A stretch of 51,168 bases of DNA. Source: DASXRC01 sp036506495 (lineage in GTDB: Bacteria; Actinomycetota; Actinomycetes; Mycobacteriales; Micromonosporaceae). The stretch covers positions 1-51,168 of the forward strand of contig DASXRQ010000053.1 of assembly GCA_036506495.1 (NCBI GenBank), read 5' to 3'. The position numbers were made by a program, and so were the translations under genes. Of this stretch, positions 38,882-47,585 are shown in pieces; position 1 is the first letter of the stretch, and every line of letters starts with the position of its first letter. Under the pieces are notes generated by a model. The model searched no databases. It saw only the letters and a list, made by a program, of their open reading frames with translations, and was not told where the DNA came from.

Positions 38882-39865
38882 ATGTTCGACCCGAACCGGG
38901 TCCGGCGAAGCATCGAGAACGCCAGGCGCACCGCGGGCGGCCGGGACTGGCCGGCGGATTTCACCGACCGCCTGACCTCCCGGCCGCCGACCATGCGGGA
39001 CGCGTTCCGGGTGTTCCGCGAGGGTGGCCTGCGGCCAGCGGGGCTCGCCGACGCCGTCATCCCGGTCCGTGCGGCGGCCACGCTGCCCCGGCCCGCCACC
39101 GGCCAGACGGCGGTCAGCTGGGTCGGGCACGCCAGCTACGTGCTGCAGATCGGCGGGCTCACCGTGCTCACAGACCCGGTCTGGTCCCGCCGCATCCCCG
39201 GCGTGCGGCCGCGGCTGACCTCGCCCGGCATCGCCTGGGAGGCGCTGCCGCGCGTCGACGCCGTGCTGATCAGCCACAACCACTATGACCACCTCGACGC
39301 GCCCACCATCCGGCGCCTGCCGCGGGACACCCCGCTGCTCGTGCCGGCGAACCTGGCCTGGTGGTTCCGGCGCCGCGGCTTCCGCGACATCACGGACCTG
39401 GACTGGTACGAGTCGCGCCGCATCGGCTCCGTCGTGTTCGACTTCGTGCCGGCCCATCACTGGAGCCGACGCACGATGGTCGACACGTGCCAGAGCCTGT
39501 GGGGCGGGTGGGTGCTAACCGCGGACGACGGCACCCGCCTGTACTTCGCCGGCGACTCGGGGTACGGGCACTTCTTCGCCGAGATCGGGAGCCGCTATCC
39601 CGGCATCGACCTCGCGATGCTGCCGATCGGGGCGTACCAGCCGCAGTGGTTCATGCGACCGGTTCACCTCGACCCGGACGAGGCGGTGCGCGCCTGCCTG
39701 GATGTGCGGGCCGCCCGGATGGCCACCATGCACTGGGGCACGTTCGTGGTCTCGGCCGAGCCGCCGCTCGAACCACCCGAGCGGGCACGACGCGCCTGGG
39801 CCGCCGCCGGGCGCCCGCGCTCCGACCTATGGGACCTCGCCATCGGCGAGACGCGGATGCTGTAG
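38882..39865 (+). CDS. MBL-fold metal-dependent hydrolase (NAPE-PLD/UlaG-like)
   Basis: This 327-residue metallo-beta-lactamase-fold enzyme has the metal motif SHNHYDHLD (His132, His134, Asp136, His137), further ligands in FVPAHHWSRR and YFAGDSGYG, and a late His in ATMHWGTF. The arrangement with AVSWVGHASYVLQIGG and TDPVWSRRIPGVRPR is typical of the N-acyl-phosphatidylethanolamine phospholipase D-like/RomA group. A phosphodiesterase acting on lipids or envelope components is plausible. The stop is two bases before the ATG of the next gene. Confidence 0.9.
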   Translation: MFDPNRVRRSIENARRTAGGRDWPADFTDRLTSRPPTMRDAFRVFREGGLRPAGLADAVIPVRAAATLPRPATGQTAVSWVGHASYVLQIGGLTVLTDPVWSRRIPGVRPRLTSPGIAWEALPRVDAVLISHNHYDHLDAPTIRRLPRDTPLLVPANLAWWFRRRGFRDITDLDWYESRRIGSVVFDFVPAHHWSRRTMVDTCQSLWGGWVLTADDGTRLYFAGDSGYGHFFAEIGSRYPGIDLAMLPIGAYQPQWFMRPVHLDPDEAVRACLDVRAARMATMHWGTFVVSAEPPLEPPERARRAWAAAGRPRSDLWDLAIGETRML

Positions 39866-39867
39866 CC

Positions 39868-41019
39868 ATGCCGGAGACGCTGGACGCCGCGCTGGCCGAG
39901 GTGCGCGGCCTGCTGCTGGAACCGGACCTCGTCCGGGCGGTCGCCGCCGGCCGCCGCCGGGGTCAGGCTCCCTCGGTGGTACGCGCAGAGCTGCGCCCCG
40001 TCGCGCTCAAGGTGGGCCGGCGCCTGCACATCGTCACGAGCGACGGCGTCCGCCCGCACACCCGGAATGTCGCCTATGGGCCGGCCGCCGAGGATGCGGT
40101 CGACGCGCTGCTCGCCGAGCCATTCGGCAACTGGCACGTGCAGACCGCCACGGCGACCGTGCAGCTGCGCGTCACGAAGAAGGGCGACGCGCAGGTGCAC
40201 CGCGCGGCCGCCGAGCGGGTGCCGGCGCCGGCCGGGACGGCCGCGCACGATCGGGCCAGGGAGCACCTGCTCGACCCGGGTGACCCGCTGTTCACGGTCG
40301 TCGGAGGCAGCGCGGCCAAGCGCCGACAGGTCGATGCGTTCCTGCGCACGCTGGCGGCCACGCTACCGTCCGATGAGGACCTTCCTCGCCCGCTGCGGGT
40401 GGTGGATCTGGGCTGCGGCAACGCGTACCTGACGTTCGCGGCGTACCGGTACCTGATTTCCCGAGGGCTCGACGTGGACGTGGTCGGCGTCGACATCCGG
40501 GAGGACCAGCGGGCGCGCAACGCCGAGCTCGCCGATCGGCTCGGCTGCGCCGACCGGGTTCGCTTCATCGCTGGCACTATCGGGGAGTCCACGGTGGACG
40601 AGCCGCCGGATGTCGTGCTGGCGCTGCACGCGTGCGACACGGCGACCGACGACGCGCTCGCGCGAGCGATCGAATGGCACGCCCGCTGGGTGCTCGCGGC
40701 GCCGTGCTGTCACCATGACGTCGCCGCGCAGCTGCGGCGGCATCCGGCACCCGAGCCGTACCGGCTGTTGAGCCGGCACGGGATCCTCCGCGAGCGGTTC
40801 GCCGATGTGCTCACCGACACGCTGCGCGCCGCACTGCTGCGACTGAGCGGCTATCGCGTCGAAGTGGTGGAGTTCATCGACTCGGCGCACACGCCGCGCA
40901 ATCTCATGCTGCGGGCCGAGCGCACCGGCGCGCCACCGACGCCGGCTCAGCGTGCCGAGTACGAGCGACTCGTCGACGAGTGGGGCGTCACTCCGAAGCT
41001 GGCGACGCTGGTCCGCTAG
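39868..41019 (+). CDS. Class I SAM-dependent methyltransferase
   Basis: The 383-residue protein has an N-terminal alpha/beta region of about 150 residues and a Rossmann methyltransferase domain: motif I VVDLGCGNAYLTFAAYRYL, acidic loop VVGVDIRED, then LALHACDTATDDALARAI and VLAAPCCHHD. The HACDTATD and PCCHH motifs identify the GSTCD/METTL25-like group (Methyltransf_32), suspected RNA methyltransferases. The start ATG at 39868 lies two bases after the MBL stop, so the two genes are translationally linked. The substrate is unknown. Confidence 0.88.
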   Translation: MPETLDAALAEVRGLLLEPDLVRAVAAGRRRGQAPSVVRAELRPVALKVGRRLHIVTSDGVRPHTRNVAYGPAAEDAVDALLAEPFGNWHVQTATATVQLRVTKKGDAQVHRAAAERVPAPAGTAAHDRAREHLLDPGDPLFTVVGGSAAKRRQVDAFLRTLAATLPSDEDLPRPLRVVDLGCGNAYLTFAAYRYLISRGLDVDVVGVDIREDQRARNAELADRLGCADRVRFIAGTIGESTVDEPPDVVLALHACDTATDDALARAIEWHARWVLAAPCCHHDVAAQLRRHPAPEPYRLLSRHGILRERFADVLTDTLRAALLRLSGYRVEVVEFIDSAHTPRNLMLRAERTGAPPTPAQRAEYERLVDEWGVTPKLATLVR

Positions 41020-41031
41020 CCGCCGCGCGGG

Positions 41032-42066
41032 TCAGGCCACCACGAGGGTGTACGCCGCGGTGTGCACCGTCCCGGCGCGCTGGAAGTCCAGGAACATCCG
41101 GTACCGGCCGGGGCTGGGTGCGGCCAGCCAGAACTTCACCGCACCGCCGGAGAGCTGGTCCTCGGGGTGCACGTGTACGTACCCCAGGTCGCCCTCCCGC
41201 AGCACCACGAGATGGCCGTACGCGCCGAGATAGCGCTCAAGGTCGGTCAGCGGCGAGCCGTCCGCGCCGTACACCCGGAACATCAGGGGGGCGCTCGCGC
41301 CGATCTGCGGCGTGCCCTCGAAGGTGACGGTCAGACCGTCCACGGCGGACTCGCGGGCCGCGCGCGGGAGGGCCGTCGGGCCGTACGCGCCCGGGACCGT
41401 GAGGTCGACGCCGAGCGTCACCGGGGTCTGCGCGCCGTTCGCGCCGACCGCGGCGAAGTCGGCGTACGCCCGCCAGGCGCCCGGCCGCGGCAGCGTGAGC
41501 GGTACGCGCCACGTACCGTCCGGTGCCATGGTCGGGTGCAGGTGCTGATACCCGGTGAGATCGTGGCGCGCCACGATCAGGTGCATCCGCTTGTCATGGG
41601 CGACCGCGAACGTCGTCAGCGGCCGGCGGTCGGGCGCCTCGATGCGGAACCGGAGCTCGCCGGGCACGCCGGCCGCGAAGGTGGTTGTGCCGGTAATCAG
41701 GGTGTAGTCACCGGCGCTCACGGCCAGACCGCCCACCTCACTATTCGCCAAGGCCGTGCCGGGATGGCTGTCCGTCGGCCCGTGGGTGTGCCCGCTCGGT
41801 GGCATCGACCCCATCGCTCCGCCGGCCGTCGAGCCGGCGCCGACGCCGGACGCCCGGCCCAGGGCGAATCCGACGATGAGGGCGATGAGCAGGCCGCCGA
41901 CCAAGAACGTCAGCCGCACCAGCGTACGTTGTTGGTCGGCGGCCCTTCGTGGTCGGGATCGCGCCGAGCTGGCGCCAGCTCGTCGATGGTCATGAAGACC
42001 ACCAAACCCTCCCAAGGGCCCGCCGTCCATCCCCGGCTGGCCCGCTGGGATGGCGCCGCCGACCAT
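41032..42066 (-). CDS. Membrane-anchored protein with repeated HLHP/HVHP motifs
   Basis: This 344-residue protein has a Gly/Arg-rich N-terminus, one membrane helix (about 50-70, LVRLTFLVGGLLIALIVGFALG), a short His-rich linker (SGHTHGPTDSHPG) and an extracellular region. The latter holds two related beta-sandwich-like units: one with GYQHLHPTMAPDGTW...PRPGAWRAYADF, the other with GYVHVHPEDQLSGG...PSPGRYRMFLDF. The parallel His-x-His-Pro sites suggest metal binding (copper or zinc), an inference. The start lies six bases after the recQ stop on the same strand, so it is probably translated from the recQ transcript. Family not named. Confidence 0.78.
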   Translation of the reverse strand: MVGGAIPAGQPGMDGGPLGGFGGLHDHRRAGASSARSRPRRAADQQRTLVRLTFLVGGLLIALIVGFALGRASGVGAGSTAGGAMGSMPPSGHTHGPTDSHPGTALANSEVGGLAVSAGDYTLITGTTTFAAGVPGELRFRIEAPDRRPLTTFAVAHDKRMHLIVARHDLTGYQHLHPTMAPDGTWRVPLTLPRPGAWRAYADFAAVGANGAQTPVTLGVDLTVPGAYGPTALPRAARESAVDGLTVTFEGTPQIGASAPLMFRVYGADGSPLTDLERYLGAYGHLVVLREGDLGYVHVHPEDQLSGGAVKFWLAAPSPGRYRMFLDFQRAGTVHTAAYTLVVA

Positions 42067-42072
42067 ACCCGG

Positions 42073-44214
42073 TCAGGTCGTCGCCGCCAGCGCGAACGGG
42101 TAGACGGCCGGGGCGCCGGCCAGGCGGAGCAGGCGGGCGACGATCGCCATCGTCCAGCCCGAATCGACGAGGTCGTCGACGAGCAGCACCGGGCCGTCGA
42201 GCGTCGCGAGGTGGGCGCTGACCTCCTGGGGGACGGTGAACGCGTCATGCAGTGAGCGCACGCGCTGGGCGCTGTTGGCTCGTGCCCCGCCGCCCGGTGG
42301 AGGCGCCGACGACGTGGCGGTCACGGCTCCGAGCACCGGCAGCCGGCCGACCGAGGCGATGCGTTGGGCCAACCCGGAGACGAGCTCCGGCCGCCGGCGT
42401 GAGCCGACCGAGATGACGGCGGCGGGCCGGGCGGGCCACGGGTCGTCGCCGTGCGCCCAGGCGGCGAGCACGTCGATCACCGCTCGCGCGAATTCGTCGG
42501 GCAGCGAGGCATCCGGCGCGCCGTCGGCGACCAGCCCACGCAGCCGGGACCCCCAACCGAGGTCGGTCAGGCGCCCCACGGCCCGGCCGGGGCCTGCCTG
42601 CTCATCCGGCGAGACCTTTCCCCGCAACGGGATCCCCACGGCCTCCAACCCGGTCGGCCACAACTTCTTCGGCGCGATCGCGACGCCGGGGCGCCCGAGG
42701 AACGCCTGCGCCGCGGTGAGCGCGGCGGTGGAGACCGCGCCGTCGAATGGGGGACCGACACACCGGTCACACCGTCCACAGGGGACGGCGCCGGGATCGT
42801 CGAGGCAGCGCCGGAGAAACTCCATCCGGCACGTGGCCGTGCCGGCGTACTCCCGCATGGCATGTTGTTCCGCGGTGCGTGCCTCGGCCACGCGCCGCAA
42901 CCGGGCGGTGTCGTAGGCCCACGGCTCGCCCGTGGCCACCCAGCCGCCCCTCACGCGGCGCACGGCCCCGTCCACATCGAGCACCTTCAGCATCATCTCC
43001 AGCCGCGTCCGGCGCAGGTCCACGATGGGCTCGAGCGCCTGCGTCGACACTGGCCGGCCAGCAGTGTCGAGCGCCGACAGGACCGAGCGGACCTGGTCCT
43101 CCGGCGGGAACGCCAGGGACGCGAAGTAGCGCCAGATCGCCGCGTCCTCGGCGCCTGGCAGCAGCAGCACCTCGGCGTGCCGGACGGCCCGGCCGGCGCG
43201 ACCCACCTGCTGGTAGTACGCGATGGGGCTCGGTGGCGCGCCTAGGTGCACGACGAAGCCCAGATCGGGCTTGTCGAAACCCATCCCCAGCGCGGACGTG
43301 GCCACCAAGGCCTTGACCTTGTTGTCCAGCAGGTCGCGCTCGGCCGCGCGACGGTCGGCGTCCTCGGCCTGCCCGGTGTATGCGGCCACGGCGTACCCCC
43401 GGGTGCGGAGAAACTCAGCCGTCTCGGCGGCGGCCGCCACGGTGAGCGTGTAGACGATGCCCGACCCGGGCAGCCGCTCGAGCTGATCGGCGAGCCACGC
43501 CAGCCGGTGCGCCGGCGTGGGCAGCTCTAGCACGGCCAGTCGCAACGAGTCCCGATCCAGCGCGCCTCGGAGGACCACCGCGTTCCCCAGCTGGTCGGCT
43601 ACGTCTGACGTCACCCGGGCGTTCGCGGTGGCGGTCGTCGCCAGTACCGGTGTGCCCGGCGCGAGATCGGCGAGGAACGTGCGCAGGCGGCGGTAGTCGG
43701 GCCGGAAGTCGTGCCCCCAGTCGGAGACGCAGTGCGCCTCGTCGACCACGAGCAGGCCCGTCGTCGCGGCGAGCCGGGGCAGGACGGTGTCGCGGAAGTC
43801 CGGGTTGTTCAGCCGCTCCGGGCTGATCAGCAGCACGTCGATCGCGCCGTCTCGGATCTCCGCCCTGATCTGCTCCCACTCGTCCAGGTTCGCCGAGTTG
43901 ATGGTGCGGGCGTGGATGCCGGCGCGGTCGGCGGCGTCGACCTGGTTGCGCATGAGCGCCAAGAGCGGCGACACGATGACGGTTGGGCCGGCGCCGGCGG
44001 CGCGCAGCAGCGCGGTGGCGACGAAGTAGACGGCGGACTTGCCCCAACCGGTCCGTTGCACACATAGCACGCGCCGGGAGTCCACCACCAGCGCCTCGAT
44101 GGCCCGCCACTGGTCATCGCGCAGGGTCGCCTCCGCTCCCGCCAGCCGGTGCAGCACCTCTTCCGCTCGCGCCCGCACCGCCGCCCGTTCGCCGTCGCCC
44201 ACCCCGGGATCCAT
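42073..44214 (-). CDS. RecQ-family helicase fused to phosphoribosyltransferase-like domain
   Basis: The product has 713 residues. Superfamily 2 helicase motifs are complete: RDDQWRAIEALV, the Walker A variant TGWGKSAVYF, DEAHCVSDWGHDFRPDY, TATAN and QQVGRAGRAVRHAEV. The RecQ zinc-binding region follows (CRMEFLRRCLDDPGAVPCGRCDRC). No HRDC domain is seen. The C-terminal roughly 150 residues instead resemble a phosphoribosyltransferase-like domain with LLVDDLVDSGWTMAIVARLLRLAG, the PRPP-loop pattern, preceded by ISVGSRRRPELVSGLAQRIA. Helicase-PRTase fusions of this type occur in actinobacteria, and the role of the second domain is not clear. It is followed by the His-motif membrane gene. Confidence 0.9.
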   Translation of the reverse strand: MDPGVGDGERAAVRARAEEVLHRLAGAEATLRDDQWRAIEALVVDSRRVLCVQRTGWGKSAVYFVATALLRAAGAGPTVIVSPLLALMRNQVDAADRAGIHARTINSANLDEWEQIRAEIRDGAIDVLLISPERLNNPDFRDTVLPRLAATTGLLVVDEAHCVSDWGHDFRPDYRRLRTFLADLAPGTPVLATTATANARVTSDVADQLGNAVVLRGALDRDSLRLAVLELPTPAHRLAWLADQLERLPGSGIVYTLTVAAAAETAEFLRTRGYAVAAYTGQAEDADRRAAERDLLDNKVKALVATSALGMGFDKPDLGFVVHLGAPPSPIAYYQQVGRAGRAVRHAEVLLLPGAEDAAIWRYFASLAFPPEDQVRSVLSALDTAGRPVSTQALEPIVDLRRTRLEMMLKVLDVDGAVRRVRGGWVATGEPWAYDTARLRRVAEARTAEQHAMREYAGTATCRMEFLRRCLDDPGAVPCGRCDRCVGPPFDGAVSTAALTAAQAFLGRPGVAIAPKKLWPTGLEAVGIPLRGKVSPDEQAGPGRAVGRLTDLGWGSRLRGLVADGAPDASLPDEFARAVIDVLAAWAHGDDPWPARPAAVISVGSRRRPELVSGLAQRIASVGRLPVLGAVTATSSAPPPGGGARANSAQRVRSLHDAFTVPQEVSAHLATLDGPVLLVDDLVDSGWTMAIVARLLRLAGAPAVYPFALAATT

Positions 44215-44259
44215 CCGCCCTTTCTAGCAGCGCCCGCCGACACGCCACCCCTCGCGCAG

Positions 44260-44319
44260 TCGATCTAGGGCGAATGCTGGTGATCGGAGATCCACTAACC
44301 AGAACATCCCCTAGATCGA
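44260..44319. repeat. Palindromic element, copy B
   Basis: The arms are 44260-44281 and 44298-44319, both starting TCGATCTAGGG in their own orientation; five central positions differ. One arm contains exactly the same 21-base string as copy A (27888-27908), and the loop is also alignable. It lies between recQ and the kinase gene, both on the minus strand. Confidence 0.8.
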
Positions 44320-44320
44320 C

Positions 44321-44346
44321 AGGAGAGGAGGAGGAGGAGGAGGGGA
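44321..44346. repeat. Short (GGA)n tract
   Basis: A purine-only tract of repeated AGG/GAG triplets follows directly after palindrome copy B. It sits in the 48 bases between the palindrome and the kinase stop codon. It may be a slippage product, or it may fold with the palindrome. Confidence 0.7.
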
Positions 44347-44367
44347 GCGCCCGGCAGAGCGCGCGGG

Positions 44368-46008
44368 TCAGCCTCCGCCTTTCGGGCCTTTGCCCGACCC
44401 GCCGCGTTCCCGGTGGCCCGGTTTGCCATCGCCCTCTCCGCCGTTGTCCGTGGCGGCCGGCCGCGCGCTCGTGGCGCCGGTTCTGCCGGTGCCCGCGCCG
44501 ACCCCGCCGGTCGAGGCGCCGTGCACCACTGCCTGGCAGGTGTCGCCGTTCAGGGCGAACGCGAGCGGCAGTGGGTTGGCGGCCTGGTAGGTACCGACCA
44601 GGACGAGCCGTGCCGACGCGCCCGGCGCCAGCCGGGCATCCGCCGGAGCGGGCATGGCGACGACGGTGTGCCCGGACTGCACCATCCCGGTCGAGCTCGC
44701 GCGGATCAGCCGCTGGTCACCCGGCAGGTCGAACGTCAGCGACCAGTCGTCGATGGGCCGGGACCCGGCATTGCTGACCGTCAGCTCGGCGCTGAAGGCC
44801 TGCCCGGTGTCGAGGTCGGTGCGGTACTCCACCCGGCACGTCGGCGGCGCCGCCCCACCGCCCGCGGCGGCCTCGGCCCGCGGCGCGGCGAGAACGTCGC
44901 GGCCCTGGGGTGACGACGGGCCCGTGAAGGCCCATACGAGGCCGGTGGCGAGCAGCAGGCCGGCCGCGATCAACGCCGCCTCGGACCGGCTTCGGCGCAT
45001 CGCCCGGGTGCTCAGGCCGAGCGGCGCCGCCGACCCCGCACCCTGTCCGGGCAGGATCGTCGTCTGCGGCACGGAAGGCCAGCCGGCGGTGGAGATCCCG
45101 CCCGCGGTCGAACGGGGAGCGGCCGGCGAGACCGGCACGCCCGCGGGCGAGACCGGCACGCCCGCTGGCGAGACCGGCAGGGGCACTCCAGCGACCTCGG
45201 CGAGCGCGGCCGCGACCTCGGCACTCGTCGGCCGGTCGTGCGGAGACTTGGATAGGCATCGCCCGCACAGCGCCCCGACCTCGTCGGGCAGGCCGGCCAC
45301 GCTCGGCAGCGGGCCCGGCTCCGCGTACCGGTGGGCTCGGAGCATCTGTGTGGTCGTCGCGACGCGCCACGGGAGGTGCCCGGTCAGCGCCCGGTAGAGC
45401 AGCAGGCCAAGGGCGTACACATCGGTGGCGGCCGAGACCGGGCCGCCGTCGAGGCGCTCGGGCGCCAGGTACGCCGGGGTTCCCAGCAGGCTTCCGTCCG
45501 GGCCGGCGTCGGTCTCGCCGATGAGTGCGGAGATACCGAAGTCCACGACCTTGGCGCCGGCGGCGGTGAGCATCACGTTCGCGGGCGTCACGTCCCGGTG
45601 CACGATGCCGCGGGCGTGCGCGGCGGCCAGGGCCGCGGCCACCTCGGCGCCGACCGTGACGGCCGTACGCCACGGCAGCGCCGCCGCGTTGGCCAGGTGG
45701 GTCGCCAACGACTCGCCGTCGACCAGCTCCATGACGACGTACGGCACGGGCGGTCCGCCGTCAACCGACGCCTCCCCGTAGTCGTACACGCTGGTGATGT
45801 TGGGATGGGACAGCCGGGCCGCCGCCTGCGCCTCGGCCCGGAGCCGCTCCCTCAGCGGCGCGGCCGCCGCCAGCTGGCTGGCGAGCACCTTGACCGCGAC
45901 CTGCCGGCCCAACACCTCGTCGAAACCGCGCCACACCACGGACATACCGCCAATGCCAAGCTGCTCGACCAGGCGGTACCTGCCTCCGAGAGCGCGGTCC
46001 TCGCGCAT
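44368..46008 (-). CDS. Ser/Thr protein kinase with extracellular CBM2-like domain
   Basis: This is a 546-residue Pkn-type receptor kinase. The kinase domain spans residues 10-275: LGIGGMSVVWRGF (glycine loop), Lys40 in VAVKVL, HRDVTPANVM (Asp139, Asn144), DFG at 156-158 and GTPAYLAPE. The lysine usually found two residues after the HRD Asp is Thr141. A Pro/Ser linker with three 7-residue repeats (VPVSPAG) follows, then a membrane helix near 343-361 and an extracellular domain (391-495). The ectodomain begins CRVEYRTDLDTGQAFSAELTVSN, with DDWSLTFDLPGDQ and ALNGDTC, a family 2 carbohydrate-binding pattern. The tail is Gly/Lys-rich. It probably senses a polysaccharide or wall polymer, which is inference. 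ATG at 46008. Confidence 0.92.
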   Translation of the reverse strand: MREDRALGGRYRLVEQLGIGGMSVVWRGFDEVLGRQVAVKVLASQLAAAAPLRERLRAEAQAAARLSHPNITSVYDYGEASVDGGPPVPYVVMELVDGESLATHLANAAALPWRTAVTVGAEVAAALAAAHARGIVHRDVTPANVMLTAAGAKVVDFGISALIGETDAGPDGSLLGTPAYLAPERLDGGPVSAATDVYALGLLLYRALTGHLPWRVATTTQMLRAHRYAEPGPLPSVAGLPDEVGALCGRCLSKSPHDRPTSAEVAAALAEVAGVPLPVSPAGVPVSPAGVPVSPAAPRSTAGGISTAGWPSVPQTTILPGQGAGSAAPLGLSTRAMRRSRSEAALIAAGLLLATGLVWAFTGPSSPQGRDVLAAPRAEAAAGGGAAPPTCRVEYRTDLDTGQAFSAELTVSNAGSRPIDDWSLTFDLPGDQRLIRASSTGMVQSGHTVVAMPAPADARLAPGASARLVLVGTYQAANPLPLAFALNGDTCQAVVHGASTGGVGAGTGRTGATSARPAATDNGGEGDGKPGHRERGGSGKGPKGGG

Positions 46009-46061
46009 GCCCCAACATTGCCCCGCGGCCGAGCGGGTTAACCACCGGCTGACGAAATCGG

Positions 46062-47585
46062 TCAGGGCCTGACCAGCAGTTGATCCACCGGCGCGTAGTC
46101 GTCGGTCAGCACCCGCGCGCCGTCGACGAACGAGTCGAGCGGGCCGCCGGTGATCACCGTGACCGCTCCGCCGGAGCTCTGGCCCAGTCGGCGCCGCAGT
46201 GCGTCCAGGGGCAGCGGTGCGGACGAGGCGACGATGACGTAGTTGGACCCGGCGCGGCCGTCGAGGGCGTCCGGCGGGGCGACGAGCGCCACGTGCGGGA
46301 ATACCGCGGCGACCGTGGCCATCTCGGATTTGATGAACCGCGCCGGCGGGTAGTCGATGACGTTCTGCGCGTACACGCCGGTCGGGCGCAGGACGGTCCG
46401 GATCTGCGCGGCCATCTCGCGGGTGGCCAGGTGCCAGGGCACCACCAGGTAGCCGAAGGCATCGCCGATCACCAGGTCGTACGCGGCGGCCGGCTCGCGA
46501 CGCAGCCCCACCCGGGCGTCGCCGATGACGACGCGCAGATCCGGCCCGGTGCGCAGGCCCAGGCGGGCTCGGTCCAGCGCCACGAGCTCGCCGTCGAGCT
46601 CCAGCACGACGCTGCGGGTGCCGGGCCGGGTCGCGGCCAGGTACCGGGGCAGCGTGAAGCCACCGCCGCCGATGTGAAGGACATCCAGCGGTACGCCGTC
46701 GCGTGCCATCACGTCCGCGACGGCGCCGATCCACTGGGTGTACTCGAACTCGAGGTGCCTGGGGTCGACAAGGTCCACATAGGAGTGCCGAGCGGAGTTG
46801 AGGATCAGCAGGCGACCGGTCGGCCGTTCGTGGTCGACGACGACCGCGGCGCAGTGGTACGCCGTTTCCACGTCGCACGGGTTTGGCGCGGCGGCCGTCA
46901 AGCCCGCCGCGGCGAGGCCGACCACGGCGATCAGCGCGCGGGTGGTCGGTCGACCGGGTGGCGCATCCCGGTCGAGGCGGTACAGGTACGCGCCGAGGGC
47001 GAGCCCGCACGCGCCGAGCAGTGCGGCCAGGCTCAATATGATCACGCTACTGGGCAGAGCCGCGACGAGCACGAAACCGGTCACCAGCGTGGCGGTGATC
47101 CCGCCGAGCGTGCCGATGCTGGACAGCCGTCCCACCACGCGTCCGGTGTGGTGCAGGTCCCCGAGCTGGAGCTTGACCACGAGCGGGGTGACCGCCGCCA
47201 GCAGGGCGGCCGGTACGAACGTGGCCAGCCCGGTGAGCAGCAGGATTCCGCCGATCGCGCTGCCTCGCAGCAGCTCCCCGGCGTACCGGACGAGCGGGAG
47301 GGTGACCGCGGTCGTGATGCCGGCGAGGACGAGGGCCGGCGTGAGCAGGCGGCGCGGATTGGCCCGGTCCGCCAGCCAGCCACCCAGCCACGCCCCGTAG
47401 GCGATGGCCGCGAGCGCCACGCCGATCACGGCGCTGCTGGTCTGCAGCGTCACCCCGACGTACGGCCCGACGAGGCGCAGGGCCACGACCTCGAGCACCA
47501 GCACCGCACCGCTCGCGACGAAGACGAGCGTGGCGGCGAGTCCGGACGGCAGCGCGCGGACGCGTTCCGGCGGGGCGGGCTCCAT
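46062..47585 (-). CDS. Spermidine-synthase-like membrane protein
   Basis: The 507-residue protein has an N-terminal membrane half of about eight helices (LVFVASGAVLVLEVVALRLVGPYVGV, MFS-like) and a cytosolic half with the spermine/spermidine synthase Rossmann fold: VLHIGGGGFTLPRYLA, VVLELDGELVALDRARLGL, VVIGDARVGLRRE, DLVIGDAFG. These fused proteins are common in actinobacteria and their substrate is unknown. The catalytic Asp region (GDAFGYLVVPWHL) differs from true spermidine synthases. The start ATG 47585 overlaps the stop of the upstream cell-wall gene by one base (TGATG), so it is expressed behind the c-di-AMP riboswitch. Confidence 0.88.
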   Translation of the reverse strand: MEPAPPERVRALPSGLAATLVFVASGAVLVLEVVALRLVGPYVGVTLQTSSAVIGVALAAIAYGAWLGGWLADRANPRRLLTPALVLAGITTAVTLPLVRYAGELLRGSAIGGILLLTGLATFVPAALLAAVTPLVVKLQLGDLHHTGRVVGRLSSIGTLGGITATLVTGFVLVAALPSSVIILSLAALLGACGLALGAYLYRLDRDAPPGRPTTRALIAVVGLAAAGLTAAAPNPCDVETAYHCAAVVVDHERPTGRLLILNSARHSYVDLVDPRHLEFEYTQWIGAVADVMARDGVPLDVLHIGGGGFTLPRYLAATRPGTRSVVLELDGELVALDRARLGLRTGPDLRVVIGDARVGLRREPAAAYDLVIGDAFGYLVVPWHLATREMAAQIRTVLRPTGVYAQNVIDYPPARFIKSEMATVAAVFPHVALVAPPDALDGRAGSNYVIVASSAPLPLDALRRRLGQSSGGAVTVITGGPLDSFVDGARVLTDDYAPVDQLLVRP

